DNA of 64,000 nt from Hemicordylus capensis (GCF_027244095.1 NC_069661.1:188560501-188624500), one strand, 5' to 3'. Shown: positions 22,003 through 33,002, counted from the first letter of the stretch. Notes: generated by a model not told the origin, from the letters alone. Numbers and translations are program-made.

Positions 22003-22505
22003 TAGAAGTCCTTTCACAAATAAAACTGGATCCAGCTTTGTGTTTTTTCTAGGGAATTGGTTCCTAAACTGCCTGTATCTTTTCTACTTTAACTTGTATT
22101 TGAATACTATACACTTTCCTAAAACTAATTACAGCAGGGTTAATACTAGGTTAAATTTGAGGTAATCTTTTATTGAAGTCATGTAGTGAGATGTTTTAAA
22201 TATGAAGTCCATACATTCTCCACCAGGTGGCAGCTGTGTAAAAAGTCACTGATGTGTTTCTTATGAACATGTATTGAAGTTTTGGCAAGGAGGGTGAAAG
22301 TTCTTTCAAGGCCCATAATAAAATGGTGTCAACAGTTAAAAATCTATTTGTACATTATTATGTTGAGATGTTTGATGTTGAGGTGTTTATATGGTGACTT
22401 TTGTCTACTAGACACTACAAGTGAGCAAAAATAAACAGTTCAAGCAAAGAAGACATTCTAATGCTACTGCTGATTTGATAGAAGGCAGCAACGCAGTACA
22501 TACAT

Positions 22506-22916
22506 CAGTGATCTTCACTGTTTTTCAAATGGGAGCCAGTTTGGCAACAAACGGGAGAGCCATTTCCCTCTGTGCTGACTTCTACATGGTACTGTGCTTT
22601 TCTCAGTGCTGGGAGGGCCCTTTAAGAGAGGCAGAGCTCAGGGGGAAACGCTAGGAAGGACTACCCTTCCCAGCACTCTGTGCACACCTTCCAAGGTCGT
22701 GGGTGCGAAGGCTCCAGGGGGCTCCACATCTCTTAAAGGAGCACCCTTCAGCGCTGGGCTAGCATAGCACCGCACCATGAGAATGGTCCTCTCTGCATGG
22801 TGCCAGAGGCTCTTTCAAAGTATTCAGCTTTGGCCAAAATAGGTCCAATAAACAATTAGTCAGGGAGCTGCACTTAGGGGCTGCCACATGCCCCCAAGCT
22901 TGTTGGGGGAACACTG
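22506..22916. mobile_element. hAT-like foldback MITE, about 411 bp
   Basis: The left end CAGTGATCTTCACTGTTTTTC looks like a hAT end, and the right end mirrors its first bases (CAGTGTTCCCCC). The interior is a large inverted repeat: CAGTGCTGGGAGGGCCCTTT near 22605 pairs with the complement of the block around 22735-22765. The 8 bp flanks agree only in part (ACATACAT against ACATCTGT), so the insertion is old or one end is slightly off. Confidence 0.6.
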
Positions 22917-23430
22917 ACATCTGTTATCTATATAGGATCCCTTGAGGATTTATCCTAATCATTGCTTTGTGGAACAAGCAGTTCATAGGATCATGATGAT
23001 GGGACCAGAAGCATTTGCTGGCGCAGCAATTATGGTGCTGCTTCCTGTGTGGCTCAGCTGGGCTGTGGAAGGGACTGGTGTGTGGGTAGGTGAGAAAGCT
23101 GCCAACATCCCCTGATACTGATCTCATCTGCTGTTGATTGGATCTGGAGCCAAAAACAGTGGTTCAGCTGTTGTAATAGATGGATACCAACATAACTAGG
23201 AGATTTTACAGCACGAGCAAGTCAACCAAGTTCAGAGTGATGGCTGTAGTTTGCAAAGCTACATTACTTTTTGTTCTGATCCTAAACAGGTCTCATTACT
23301 TTTTGTTCTGATCCTAAACATGTACAGGAAGTGTCAAGTGTAATATTCTGGTCCTAAACTTCTAAGACATGTCTGTATAGCTCCCTGAAGTCATTGGGGC
23401 ATACTTCAAAATAATGGCTCTTATGTTGCA

Positions 23431-23699
23431 CAGGGTAATGACATGTTTCAGCACCTCCCACATTACTACAAATATCTAAAACCTTTCCTCTGGTGTGCAA
23501 TAGCCCTGTTCCATGGTGACTTAAAATTGTGCAATCACAGTTGCACAAAAATGCCCATTGGAAATAATGGCTGTAGTGTCACATTGGTGTGATTGTGCAG
23601 TTTTAAGTCCCAGTGAAACGGGGCTCTTCTGCAACATGGTAGCAATCTTTTAGATATTCACAGTGGTACAGGGAGTGCTGAACCATCTGTATTATCCTG
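23431..23699. mobile_element. Foldback MITE, about 269 bp
   Basis: The two halves are inverted copies along almost their whole length. CAGGGTAATGACATG mirrors CAGGATAATACAGATG, TTCAGCACCTCCC mirrors TTCAGCACTCCCT, and ACAAATATCTAAAACC mirrors GTGAATATCTAAAAG. GACTTAAAATTG mirrors GACTTAAAACTG. The centre lies near 23565. No clear target duplication. Confidence 0.7.
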
Positions 23700-24568
23700 C
23701 ACAGCTTGTGAGCCATAATATTTAATGATGTTCACTTATAATATTTCATAGTTTGTGGCTGGTAATTAGATACCTATATAAAGTTCCTTAGAGAAAGTAA
23801 ATCATCAAGAAGTAACAGTAATCATGTGGGGAGGAATGAAATACCTTAAATAAAACGGAACTGAATTATACAGAAACATGACAACATTGTTAGGAAACAT
23901 TAACTACATTTTCCATTCTCCTCTCCCTGCACCTTCAGGGTTTTTTGGGGTTTTTTTGCAACTGAGGTTCCAGAAGAAACTGAGAGATGAACTGTTCAGG
24001 GATAGGAGCTAACCAAATCCCAGCCCTTGCTCACACAAATTCTTTCCTTTTAACCCTATAAGTAGGGTCCCAAGGTGTGATGCAAACCTTTGGGGTTTGC
24101 CCATCCTTGCCTGGTCTCCAGTCTTAAATCTCTGGGCATGTTTAGCAATACCCAGAGGGGGGAAATGTATTTTTAATCCTTTTGAACATGTATGCAGATA
24201 CATACATGGGTGCACAAAGGCTAAAGGTAGGGGAGCGCCAGGCCCACACACTTTGAATAGCATCTACGGTGCATCTCAGTGACAATAAGCAGTGGGTTTG
24301 GTGAGATCAACCTTGGTGTATTTCTGTACCCTGCACACATGAAGGTATGTGTGCATACATTTGTATGCAAGAACAAGAGCATATTTGTTCTGTAACCTGT
24401 ATGTTTTATGCCCCTTTGTGAAGGTCTCAAGGATTTCATATCAATGATATCATATCATTTCATATTTCAAAGAGAACAAATTCTGTGCCCTGTGTGTTGT
24501 CCACGCGTGTGCGTGCACATGTGCATGCATGTGTTCTAACCAGGTTTGCTCAGAAAAAAGTCCCACTG

Positions 24569-24868
24569 GAGAGCTGGTCTTATGGTAGCAAGCATGACTT
24601 GTCCCCTTAGCTAAGAAGGGTCCGCCCTGGTTGCATTTCATGGGAGACTAGAAGTGTGAGCACTGTAAGGTATTCCCCTCAGGGGATGGAGGTGCTCTGG
24701 GAAGAGCTTCTGAGCTTCCAAGTTCTTTCCCTAGCATCTCCAAGATAGGGTTGAGAGGGATTCCTGCCTGCAACCTTGGAGAAGCCGCTGCCAGTCTGTG
24801 AAGACAATACTGAGCTAGATAGACCAATGGTCTGACTCAGTATATGGCAGCTTCCTATGTTCTGAGGT
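24569..24868 (+). mobile_element. 5S rRNA-derived SINE (SINE3-like)
   Basis: The head AGCTAAGAAGGGTCCGCCCTGG and the following CATGGGAGACTA match the internal control region of vertebrate 5S rRNA (AGCUAAGCAGGGUCGG, CCUGGUUAG, GGAUGGGAGACC). The 3' half is shared with the tRNA-headed SINE at 21140 (AGATAGACCAATGGTCTGAC, GGCAGCTTCCTATGTTCTG). A second, split copy lies at 29953 and 32154. Confidence 0.85.
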
Positions 24869-24879
24869 TCCTAACATTA

Positions 24880-25175
24880 ACTAAGTGTGTCAGGAGGCTC
24901 AGCGGGGACACACAGGGAGCCTACACGTGCAACTCCCCCAGTACCACAGGGCTACCCTTCTGAATGCTGCTTGTGCACTGGGAGGACTCTGCAAGATTGG
25001 AAACACGTCACTGAGGGTCAGTGACGTGTTTCCAGAGTATGAGCAGTACTCAGAAGTCTTAGCCTTTTGGCGCAACAGTGAGCATGTAGGGGGGCTGGGG
25101 CAGTTGTGCATGGGCTTGTGGGGCCTCCCCACAGAGCCTCCTTACACGTGTACTTCATTAGGCAGGATGTCAGCC
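24880..25175. mobile_element. Foldback MITE, copy 1 (GGCTGACATCC family), left end lost
   Basis: The right end reads GGCTGACATCCTGCCTAATG on the minus strand, the same as the end of the copy at 27721. The interior matches that copy through CTCTGCAAGAT and GGAGGCTC. It carries a perfect 16 bp hairpin with a 3 base loop at 24999-25033 (GGAAACACGTCACTGA). The left end is missing next to the 5S-headed SINE. Confidence 0.65.
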
Positions 25176-25327
25176 ACTCTTTGTTTGCTTGGGGCTTACT
25201 CAGGTAAATGTGCATTACTGAGCTCTGAGAGGGAGTTTTCCTGTGCCTTTTAGTGGCATAATTTCTGCTTATTTGTTCTTTCACCAACTCTGCAGCCACA
25301 TGGCAACAGCTGTTTGTTCCTGCCACT

Positions 25328-25395
25328 TGGCATTTATTTATTATCTTATTTTATTTATGTTTTATTTCTATACCACCCTTCCAAAAATGGCTCTA
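25328..25395 (-). mobile_element. LINE-type 3' end fragment
   Basis: On the minus strand it reads GAGCCATTTTTGGAAGGGTG followed by GTATAGAAAT and (TAAA)n, a common squamate LINE/SINE 3' terminus. Other pieces of this 3' family are at 46327 and 47268. Confidence 0.6.
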
Positions 25396-25937
25396 ATTTC
25401 CAGCTATAAATCGGGTTTGTATGCATGAGAGAGAGAATAATGTGTGTGCATTATTTGTGAGTGTATGAGACTTCGGTGTGATGTGTGGTTCTACAAACTC
25501 TGTGTGAAGCGCAGTTGAGCTTTCTGTTCTTAACGTGTAGTCTATTTCCTGCTTTCTGATTGAGGCACAGTTATAGTCTGGATTATGTTGCGATCTGTGG
25601 GAAGCCTAATATCATCTATGGATATATTGGTTGGTGGCAACAGACTTATAAAAACATAAAATAGGTGAACACCTTAGGAAAACAGACAGCAGTTAAGGAA
25701 TAGAGCATGGTCAAACTTTAAAAAAAAAAAGATTTGCTTTCAAAAAAATACGGTTTGCCAGTAAGTGCTTACATTAGCATATGCCTGGCCAAATCAAGAC
25801 AAAATGATTTGAGCATTCATGTGCTTGAGTTTTATTTAGATAAAATCATTTTATAAGTTGTGAATTTTAATTTGGACTCAGAGGCAGAGGGTTTTGAGTT
25901 GTGAATGTATCTGCAGCTTGTGGGGGCTACAGGGACC

Positions 25938-26035
25938 CATGTTTTACTCACTTATTTATCAGTCATATTTTTATACTGCCTGATATGTACATCTTTAGGT
26001 GGTGTATACAATTTAAAACACAAGATAAAGAGTAA
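25938..26035 (-). mobile_element. L2-like LINE 3' tail
   Basis: On the minus strand it has TACACCACCTAAAGATGTAC, then ATCAGGCAGTATAAAAATATG and (ATAA)n, the L2-like tail seen at 16030-16083 and 40160-40243. It faces away from the sense copy that begins at 26070. Confidence 0.75.
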
Positions 26036-26069
26036 AAATAGTTGACATTCTGCAAATATTGTGCAGGGT

Positions 26070-26890
26070 CAGAACTCAAGAGATTATTTTGATCTGCTTG
26101 TTCTGGATGGGGTCACACTTCCCCAGAAGGAACCAGTCTGCGGGTGCTTCTGGACACAAAACTCTCCCTGGTGTCCCAGGCTGAGGCAGTGACCAGAGGT
26201 GCCTTTTATCATCTTCAGCTGATATTCCAGCTGCGTCCATTTCTTGAGATAAATGACCTCAGAACAGTAGTGCATCGGCTAGTCAACTCCAGACTTGACT
26301 ACTGCTATGTGGGACTGCCTCTGTACATAGTCTGGAAACTGCAGTTTGTCCAGAATGCAGCAGCCAGGTTGGTCACTTGGTCATCTCAGAGAGCCCATAT
26401 CACTCCTATCTTAAAAGATCTACAGTGGTTGCTGATAAGTTTCTGGGCAAAATACAAGGTTTTGGTTATAACCTATAAAGCCCTAAACAACTTGGGCCCT
26501 GGGTATTTAAGAGAACGTCTTCTTTGCTATGAACCACACTGCCCATTGAGATTATCTGGAAAGGTTCATCTACAGTTGCCACCAGCTCATCTGGAGGCTA
26601 CATGGGGACAGGCCTCCATCACTGCCCTGAGACTTCAGAACGTGCCTTCTGCTGAAATAAGAGCCTCCCCATTTCTTACAACTTTTAAAAAGGAAGTCAA
26701 GACACATGTGTTCACCCAGGCTTTTAATTAGATACTGTTTTAATAGTTGGATGGTTTTTAAGAGTTTTCATGTTTTAAATTTTAAATTGTAATGTTTTAA
26801 CCTTTTTATTTGTCTTTATTGTGGTGTTGTAAACCACCCAAAGACTTGCGTTTTAGATGGTATACAAATATGTTAAATAAATAAATAACC
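26070..26890 (+). mobile_element. L2-like LINE, 3' part with long open frame
   Basis: Frame 26144-26731 (195 codons) reads LLDTKLSLVSQAEAVTRGAF, LVNSRLDYCYVGLPLYIVWK, VQNAAARLVTWSSQRAHITP and ending KKEVKTHVFTQAFN, the complete C-terminal end of an L2-clade polyprotein. The 3' UTR ends GGTATACAAATATG and (TTAA/ATAA)n. It is the best-preserved C terminus in the window. A one-frame slip separates the first 70 bases from this frame. Confidence 0.9.
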
Positions 26891-27345
26891 CACAATTAAA
26901 AATTCTCATAAAATAAAACAAGTTATTAAAATTAATTTCAGTTAAAAGCTTGTGAAAAAGAGGTGTGTCTTGTTAGTACCTGACAGGCTTTGCTGTCTAT
27001 TTTTAGGGATCTGTTTGCTTCCAATATCCATAAATTTGTAAATAAAACAAATATTACAAATAACCAATATGTCTCCAGTGCTCTCTAATCCAAAGGAAAT
27101 GAAACCTTGTAGCATTGCCCTTGAACTATGCAGCAGATACAGAAGTGGGGAGTGCTGAGCCCTGGTTTGGAGTGGATTATGATGTCCTTGGAGAGAAAAC
27201 TGTGAGCTGCTGAGTGAGCCAAGATGGACCAAATAATTCCATTCCTGTAAGAAGTCAGTGTCCCAACAGTAAGTCCAGCAGAAAGCAGAGACTTTGCGCA
27301 GAGGCAGTTTAATGAGGGCCTTCAAGCAGCCTTGAAGGAGAGTCT

Positions 27346-27392
27346 AGAGACTTGCGTTTTGGGTGGTATATAAATGTGTTAAATAAATGAAT
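27346..27392 (+). mobile_element. Minimal 47 bp L2-like 3' tail insertion
   Basis: Only the last 47 bases of an L2-like 3' UTR (ACTTGCGTTTTGGGTGGTAT, then ATAAATGTG and AATAAATGAAT). It is bounded by perfect 12 bp target copies GAAGGAGAGTCT at 27334-27345 and 27393-27404. It is an extreme 5' truncation, and the repeats prove it inserted by target-primed reverse transcription. Confidence 0.85.
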
Positions 27393-27720
27393 GAAGGAGA
27401 GTCTGGAGGCAACACACGAGGAAGTGAGAGGTTTGTTTGATCAGCAGACAGGTCTTCTCTACCAGTTTTCAGTTAGGAGGATACATTTGTGGATGAGTCA
27501 TCATAAATGCTGAAAGGAGGCAATTACAGAAGCAGGGATGGATATCTCATGTACAGCTCTGTCTAGATAATACCTCATCATCAAAGCCCTTATGTATTCG
27601 TATTATTTATAACGGGGGAAATATTTGTGGAGCAGTGCTGACAGGTGGAGCAGACTTCATGCATTGCATAATCTGCCGGTTCTTTTGCATCTGAACGGCA
27701 CATTCAGCGGTGAAAATATT

Positions 27721-28002
27721 GGCTGACATCCTGCCTAATGAGTGGTGTATGTAAGGAGGCTCTTCACTGCAGGGACATGTTGGAAGCCATCCTACAACTC
27801 CTCCAGTTCTCCGGTTCATGTGGTGTTGTGACCCAGGACTTAACACCTCTGAGCACTGCTCATGCTCTGGAAGCACTCTGCAAGATCAGAAACATGTGTC
27901 CCCGATCTCAGAAGCTCCATACAGAACAGTGTTTGTGGTGGACTAGGGGAGCTGTGTTCCTGATGTGCCCTTGCAGAGTCTTCATTAGTCAGGATGTCAG
28001 CC
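27721..28002. mobile_element. Foldback MITE, copy 2 (GGCTGACATCC family), 282 bp
   Basis: Left end GGCTGACATCCTGCCTAATG and the reverse complement of the right end, GGCTGACATCCTGACTAATG, match at 19 of 20 bases. Adjacent TATT and AATA suggest the inverted repeat may extend a few bases further. The interior carries the CTCTGCAAGAT word also found in the copy at 24880. Confidence 0.8.
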
Positions 28003-28009
28003 ACAATAT

Positions 28010-29010
28010 CTCCTTTCATAACAAGAGAAATTTTATTGCTGCACATTTACTGTTTAGAAATCAATCAATCAATCGTTTAGAACTCTGTTTTGGTTTCACA
28101 GGGTTCCTGTTTTAGTCAACATGATTTTAACAACCTCCAGATAACAGGGAGAATGTTAAACAATTCATGATGTGCAAATCCTAAACCTTTCCCAAGGATA
28201 GGATTAACCGCTGTGCTAAATAAGTTATGGGGCAAAGCTTCAGGTTAAACAAAAACAAAAACAGAGCAATCATTTCAGAGCCTTTCATCGGAGAGAGGTG
28301 GCTTTCCTGGCTCCCTGCACTGGGATTCTTTAAAATGTCACACAGCTCCAGACTTGGTACCATTTATCATGTAGCAGAAGTGCATCCCTAGCTGTCTGGG
28401 AATAACCTATTCAGCAGAAAGAGTAGACTGGCCACAATCTTTGTGCAATGGTGAATATCAGGTATGGAAAGTTACCTGCTTCCATACTCAGTTGTAACTA
28501 TTTTTGCCTGTGACTGTTTTGGTGAAATTGATAAAAGGCCAGAGATGTGTGGGGTCCATACTAGAAGCAGAGGGTGCTTATACCCCTTTAAAATCAGCCT
28601 GTTTTTCTTTTGAAAAGTGCCTCTCTCAGAAATGTGTCCACAAAGGATTGTGGGAAACTATCTGGTGAGGAATGAAGCTTACTCCTGCTAACTAAAGGAG
28701 AACATGGGAAAGAATAGGGAACAATTTATTTAACAGATATATTCCACTGTGTAAAAACAAGTTATGCTGCTTGACTGCTCTTTAGACTACAGGGTTGGCT
28801 ACTTTCTAAAACAATATGGGTCACAGGTGAAAATATGTAGTCTATGCAGTCTAATCTCCATCACAAAAGCACCACACAATAGCAGCTCTTTCTTATAAGA
28901 GTGCAAGGACTGGAATAATAGGGCCATGACAGGTCAAGATTGAGATGCCTTGGGAGAAAGAGAAGCTAATGCAGGCCCCAACCACAAAGCCACAGATACG
29001 TGAGCAATTT
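28010..29010. other. Intergenic stretch without recognised features
   Basis: No coding exon, SINE or clear inverted repeat recognised. The word AAAGGATTGTGGGAA near 28645 may be the relic of a MITE but has no partner. Confidence 0.5.
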
Positions 29011-29103
29011 AAGGCTGCAGTGCAAAGCATACTTAGTTGGAAATAAGTCTCACTGAAGTCAATCGGACTTACTTCTGAGTAAACACGGTTAGGCTCAGGA
29101 TGC
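29011..29103. repeat. Short palindromic squamate repeat
   Basis: The left arm CATACTTAGTTGGAAATAAG and right arm CTTACTTCTGAGTAAACACG mirror each other around TCTCACTGAAGTCAATCGGA. Same family as 11757 and 29179. Confidence 0.7.
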
Positions 29104-29178
29104 AGAGCAAGAGGCCTAAGCAGACTACTCACTTGCATTATACACAATTAAACACACACACTATGCAATGTTAAAAAT

Positions 29179-29260
29179 ACAATCCTAAACACACTTACTA
29201 GGGAGCAAGCCCCACTGAACACAGTGGGAATTACGTCTGAGTAAACATGCATTGGATTTG
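29179..29260. repeat. Short palindromic squamate repeat
   Basis: The left arm AATCCTAAACACACTTACTA and the reverse complement of the right arm, AATCCAATGCATGTTTACTC, align over about 36 bases around CCCACTGAACACAGTGGG. This is the clearest copy of the family in the window. Confidence 0.75.
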
Positions 29261-30133
29261 ACAGCTAAAATACTGGAAAATTATTTTTTAAATTTCATTC
29301 CCAATAAACAAAGGCTGATATTGTGGGACGATTAACACCTCAGCTAATACATGGATGTGAACTGTGTGCTGAATGTTGTATTATTTACTACTGGTAACAC
29401 TGTTACATGAACAAGTCTGTATAATTTTAAGATATGCTTTAAAATCATTTATGTGTAACAAAAATCTAGCTTTGCCAGACAGTTTCTTCAAATCTGTCCA
29501 CATTCCAGTGCTACACAGGACATTTTCCTTCATACACTTTATAAACAAGTACAGGAAAAAACAATGTAGGAGCTGGAAACACAGAGCTAACAAGATCTCT
29601 TTTATTGAACAAACTAGTATAAAATCGTAAATGAGCTTTCACACTGTAATTGGTTTGGATTGCAAAATTGTTGGTGTTACTCAGATTACATAAAGTCCCA
29701 GAGACATAGCAATTTTTTAAAATGCAGAAAGTGTGAGAGAATATCACAATTAACCTGTAGTAGGACATTTATCCATCTGCACCATTAGTTGGTCTGATGG
29801 GATCTTTGCAAGTAGAGATCAGGTACCTGAAACAAAATAATAATGGGTACATATTATAAGGCTCTTAAGTGGCCTGATCCAATGAATATTTACTTGGCAT
29901 TGAATCCCAGTGAATTCTACTAGACTTTCTACTAAGTAGAAAGTAAAAGGGAGGAGAGCTGGTCTTGTGGTAGCAAGCATGAATTGTCCCCTTTGCTAAG
30001 CAGTCTGTCCTGGTTATATTTGAATGGGAGACTACATGTGAGCACTGTAAGAAATTCCCCGTAGGGGATGGGGCTAGGAGCTGCTCTGGAAAGAGCATGT
30101 CCCAAGTTCCCTCCCTGGCATCTCCAAGATAGG

Positions 30134-32152
30134 ACAAGATTTTATTATTTTTTAATTGAACCAACAAACTACCAAAGCATACAGTACATTTCCAAAGCAC
30201 AATTATATACAAAGTGGTTGTTTGTACATGATATATCTACAAAGATTTACACACAAGGATTTGGAAACCCTTGTACATGATATATCTACAAAGATTTACA
30301 CACAAGGATTTGGAAACCCACAAGGTTATGAAGTATATGCAGGTAGTACTGTAACTCGGGGGTGGGGGATTTCAAGGCACATAAGGTAATTGGGGGGGTT
30401 ACGTCCAACGTCCATTTCCACAATTTATCCCATTGCTGTTTAGAAGAGATACTCTTGTCTTTTTGCACATAACCATACAAACCTTTCCAGAAGAGATTTA
30501 CTGTCTCATCTGCGTGAACCTCTTGGTTGCGTCTTCCCTCCCTATTCCTATGCAGGACCATTGCATAAATGACATACAGGTTTACTAACCTGATTATGAG
30601 ACGGGGAACATTCCAATTCCCTATTATGAGGGCACCCGTTCCATCCCGTTTCCTTGAAGGTTTATTTCTGGGACCTCGAAAAGAGGTTCTATTGCTCAAA
30701 CCCGAGGTTAGTTCTTCCCAAGTCTGTTTTTCCAAATCAGGCCACTCTAACAGCTTGTTTACTCCCTTCCACACTCTTTTGGCTACCACACACTCTTTAA
30801 AGAAATGTGAGTGGGTTTCCCTGAATGTTTTGCCTAGCTCTCTAGCTTTCTGTTTGCAGGTGATTTTAGGACACTCTTGCTTGTCCTCTGGGAACCATGG
30901 CTTAGCTGCATTAAGTGACAGTACTTGGTGGTATAAGTGCCACCTTGTTTCCCATAAATGGAAAGGGACTTTTTTCTCCTTAAAGAGAGCAATAGGGTGA
31001 TCGGGTTGCAACAAGTACTGTGAGGTGCGGTGTTTGTAGCGTTTACGTTCTAAATCCGGTTTTTAAAAACCCACTTCTAGAAACTCTCCATAAATTGTTT
31101 TCCTTAGCTGCTTAACTGAGGATCCTTTAAATAGATCCGGTTCAACCTTCCATTTTTTAAGTGTGAATAACAAATCTCTCAAGTAGTCCGGGTGTTCTCT
31201 TTTTAATACTTGTGTGATATTACCATTGAAAGATCCTTTCCCCCACCATGCTATGCCCCATGCTGACTTGCACCAACACAAAGCGAAAAGCGAGACCCAG
31301 GTTTTTTGCAGGAGGTTCGACATATTATGGACATTCACGAAAATCCAGTTTCCAAAATTGTAGGACATTAATTCAGTTACAAAATAGGGTTGCAGGGCAG
31401 GTAGGGCTAGGTCTCCCCACTCAACCTCCTTAAATGCTACCGCACCGGCCAAAGGGAAGGATGCTGTGTGCCATACTAGATGGCAGATCTGGTTTTCAAC
31501 TCTCTGAAGGAGATCGAGCGGGGGAGGATAGACTACCGCCAGGTTATGCACCGGGGGTATGAGGTAAGTCTGGATATAAACCGCTTTCTGGAACATGGCA
31601 AGGCTTCATTTTTTCCACATGGTGATTTTAAGCATTACTTTTTCTTCCCAATCTGTCCAATTTTCCCCCCAGACTTTTTCCTTAATCCCATATTCAATCC
31701 CCAAAATGTTTACTGTATCTACCCACTTCAGTTTGGACTCTGGGGCTCCTTCGCTTTTACATTCAGAGATGGGTAGGCGCGAAAGTTGCTTGCGTCCGGG
31801 GTCCATTTTAACAAATACACTTTTGTCAGCATTTAATTCTGAGCCCGAGATCTTGCCATATTCCCAGAAGAGGTCTAGTATTACAGAGATTTCATTTTCA
31901 TCCGATAACAGTAATGTAACATCATCGGCATGAGCTACAAATTTTACCCTAAACTCAGAATGCGGTTCTGAGTGGACAGGTGGTTCGGCTATCCCATCAC
32001 TCTCCCTCCTCCTCCCTCCCGGGAAGATCTCGCAGGGCGGAGGGATAGAGACTGAGAGTCCTTGCAGATGGGGTTCTCTCTGAATCCTGATCAGGATCGG
32101 ATCTAGGGCAAAAACATAAAGTAATGGGCTCAGTGGGCATCCTTGGCGGACA
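30134..32152 (-). mobile_element. Tx1-like LINE (L1 superfamily), 5'-truncated, 2019 bp
   Basis: Read on the minus strand from 32152, the copy begins inside the reverse transcriptase at RQGCPLSPLLYVFALDPIL. It continues through FVAHADDVTLLLSDENE (catalytic YADD with H for Y), GSELNADKS and WVDTVNILGIEYG. It then reaches the C-terminal domain (PPPLDLLQRVENQICHLVW) and a zf-RVT-like segment, ETHSHFFKECVVAKRVWKG. Stops and frame changes near 31600 and 31020 break it into pieces. A 9 bp target duplication flanks it. The 3' end at 30134 has no long poly(A). The Tx1-like assignment rests on the zf-RVT-like end and is not certain. Confidence 0.85.
30222..30319 (-). repeat. 49 bp tandem duplication in the LINE 3' UTR
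   Basis: Positions 30222-30270 and 30271-30319 are identical 49-mers starting TTGTACATGATATATCTAC. They may be ancestral to the LINE family or unique to this copy. Confidence 0.9.
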
Positions 32153-32456
32153 CAAGATAGGGCTGAGAGAGACTTCTGCCTGCAACCTTGGAGAAGCTGC
32201 TGCCAGTCTGGGTAGACAATACTGAGCTAGATGGACCAATGGTCTCACTTGGTATATGGCAGCTGCCATATACCAAATGAAATGAGTATAGAACTATAGC
32301 CAAATTAAGTGAGCATAGACTTGCAGAGATTTGTTTGGGAGGAGGGCTTATTGAACTCAAGAGTGACTGAGCAAATATCCATAGGTTTGGGCTGCATGTC
32401 CTATTGATGTAACTGGGCGAACAAATATTGGTAAAACTGGAACTTAAAAAATCCAC

Positions 32457-32842
32457 ACCAAGTGCTGGTCATTACCTATAAACCCCTTAAGGACTTGAGT
32501 CCAGGGTATTTAAGAGAGCGCCTCCTTTGTCATAAACCCTCTCCAGCCTATTAAGAGCATCTGGGGAGCTCCCCTACCACCAGCTCACTTGGTGGCTACT
32601 TGGGACCAGGCTGCTTCTGGGCTTGCCCCAGTGCTCTGAAATGCACTCCCTGTTAAAGTCAGTGTCTCTCCATCTCTGGCTGTTTAAAAAAAGACCCTTA
32701 AGATGCATGTTTTCTCAGGCCTTTAATTAATTTTAATTGGTTTTATATCATAATGGTTTTAATCATGTTATTGTTTTTATATTTGTTGTACAGGGGATGC
32801 ACATTTCAGGCGGTCTATAAATATGATAAATAAACTAATATG
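32457..32842 (+). mobile_element. L2-like LINE 3' end
   Basis: Nucleotide match to the copy at 15225: AGTGCTGGTCATTACCTATA, GAGAGCGCCTCCTTTGTCAT, then the tail CAGGCGGTCTATAAATATG and (ATAA)n. Frames are broken. 5'-truncated. Confidence 0.8.
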
Positions 32843-33002
32843 GATATTAGTTAAGGGGCCAATTCCAGTGAAATTATATTAGCAGCTCAGCCTTTTCTCA
32901 CATCCTTGCCGACATATTAATTAATTATTATTTTTTTAAAAAGTAGTTCTCATGTATCAGTGAAGTTTTGTGGCATAAACTTTTGTAGACAAGAGTACAC
33001 CT

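Larger units (their letters stand above)
29953..32275 (+). mobile_element. 5S rRNA-derived SINE split by a LINE (parts 29953-30133 and 32154-32275)
   Basis: The first part has the 5S-like words TTGCTAAGCAGTCTGTCC, CTGGTTA and GAATGGGAGAC. It stops at CATCTCCAAGATAGG (30133). The second part resumes at 32153 with CAAGATAGGGCTGAGAG and ends with AGATGGACCAATGGTCTCAC. The repeated 9 bases CAAGATAGG (30125-30133 and 32153-32161) are the target duplication of the inserted LINE. Joined at that point, the two parts match the full copy at 24569. Confidence 0.88.

Noticed and set aside
21385-22017. 210-codon minus-strand frame and its plus-strand counterparts
   Set aside because: It runs through the GC-rich Helitron and the following MITE; a composition artefact.
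24885-25253. Similar peptides at 24885-25253 (+) and 27607-27876 (-) (EYEQYSEVLA and EHEQCSEVLS)
   Set aside because: They are two copies of one foldback MITE family in opposite orientation; no conserved protein.
25938-26890. Twin-priming inversion of one L2-like LINE
   Set aside because: The minus-strand part (25938-26035) carries the 3' tail, not the 5' part expected in twin priming, so these are two separate insertions.
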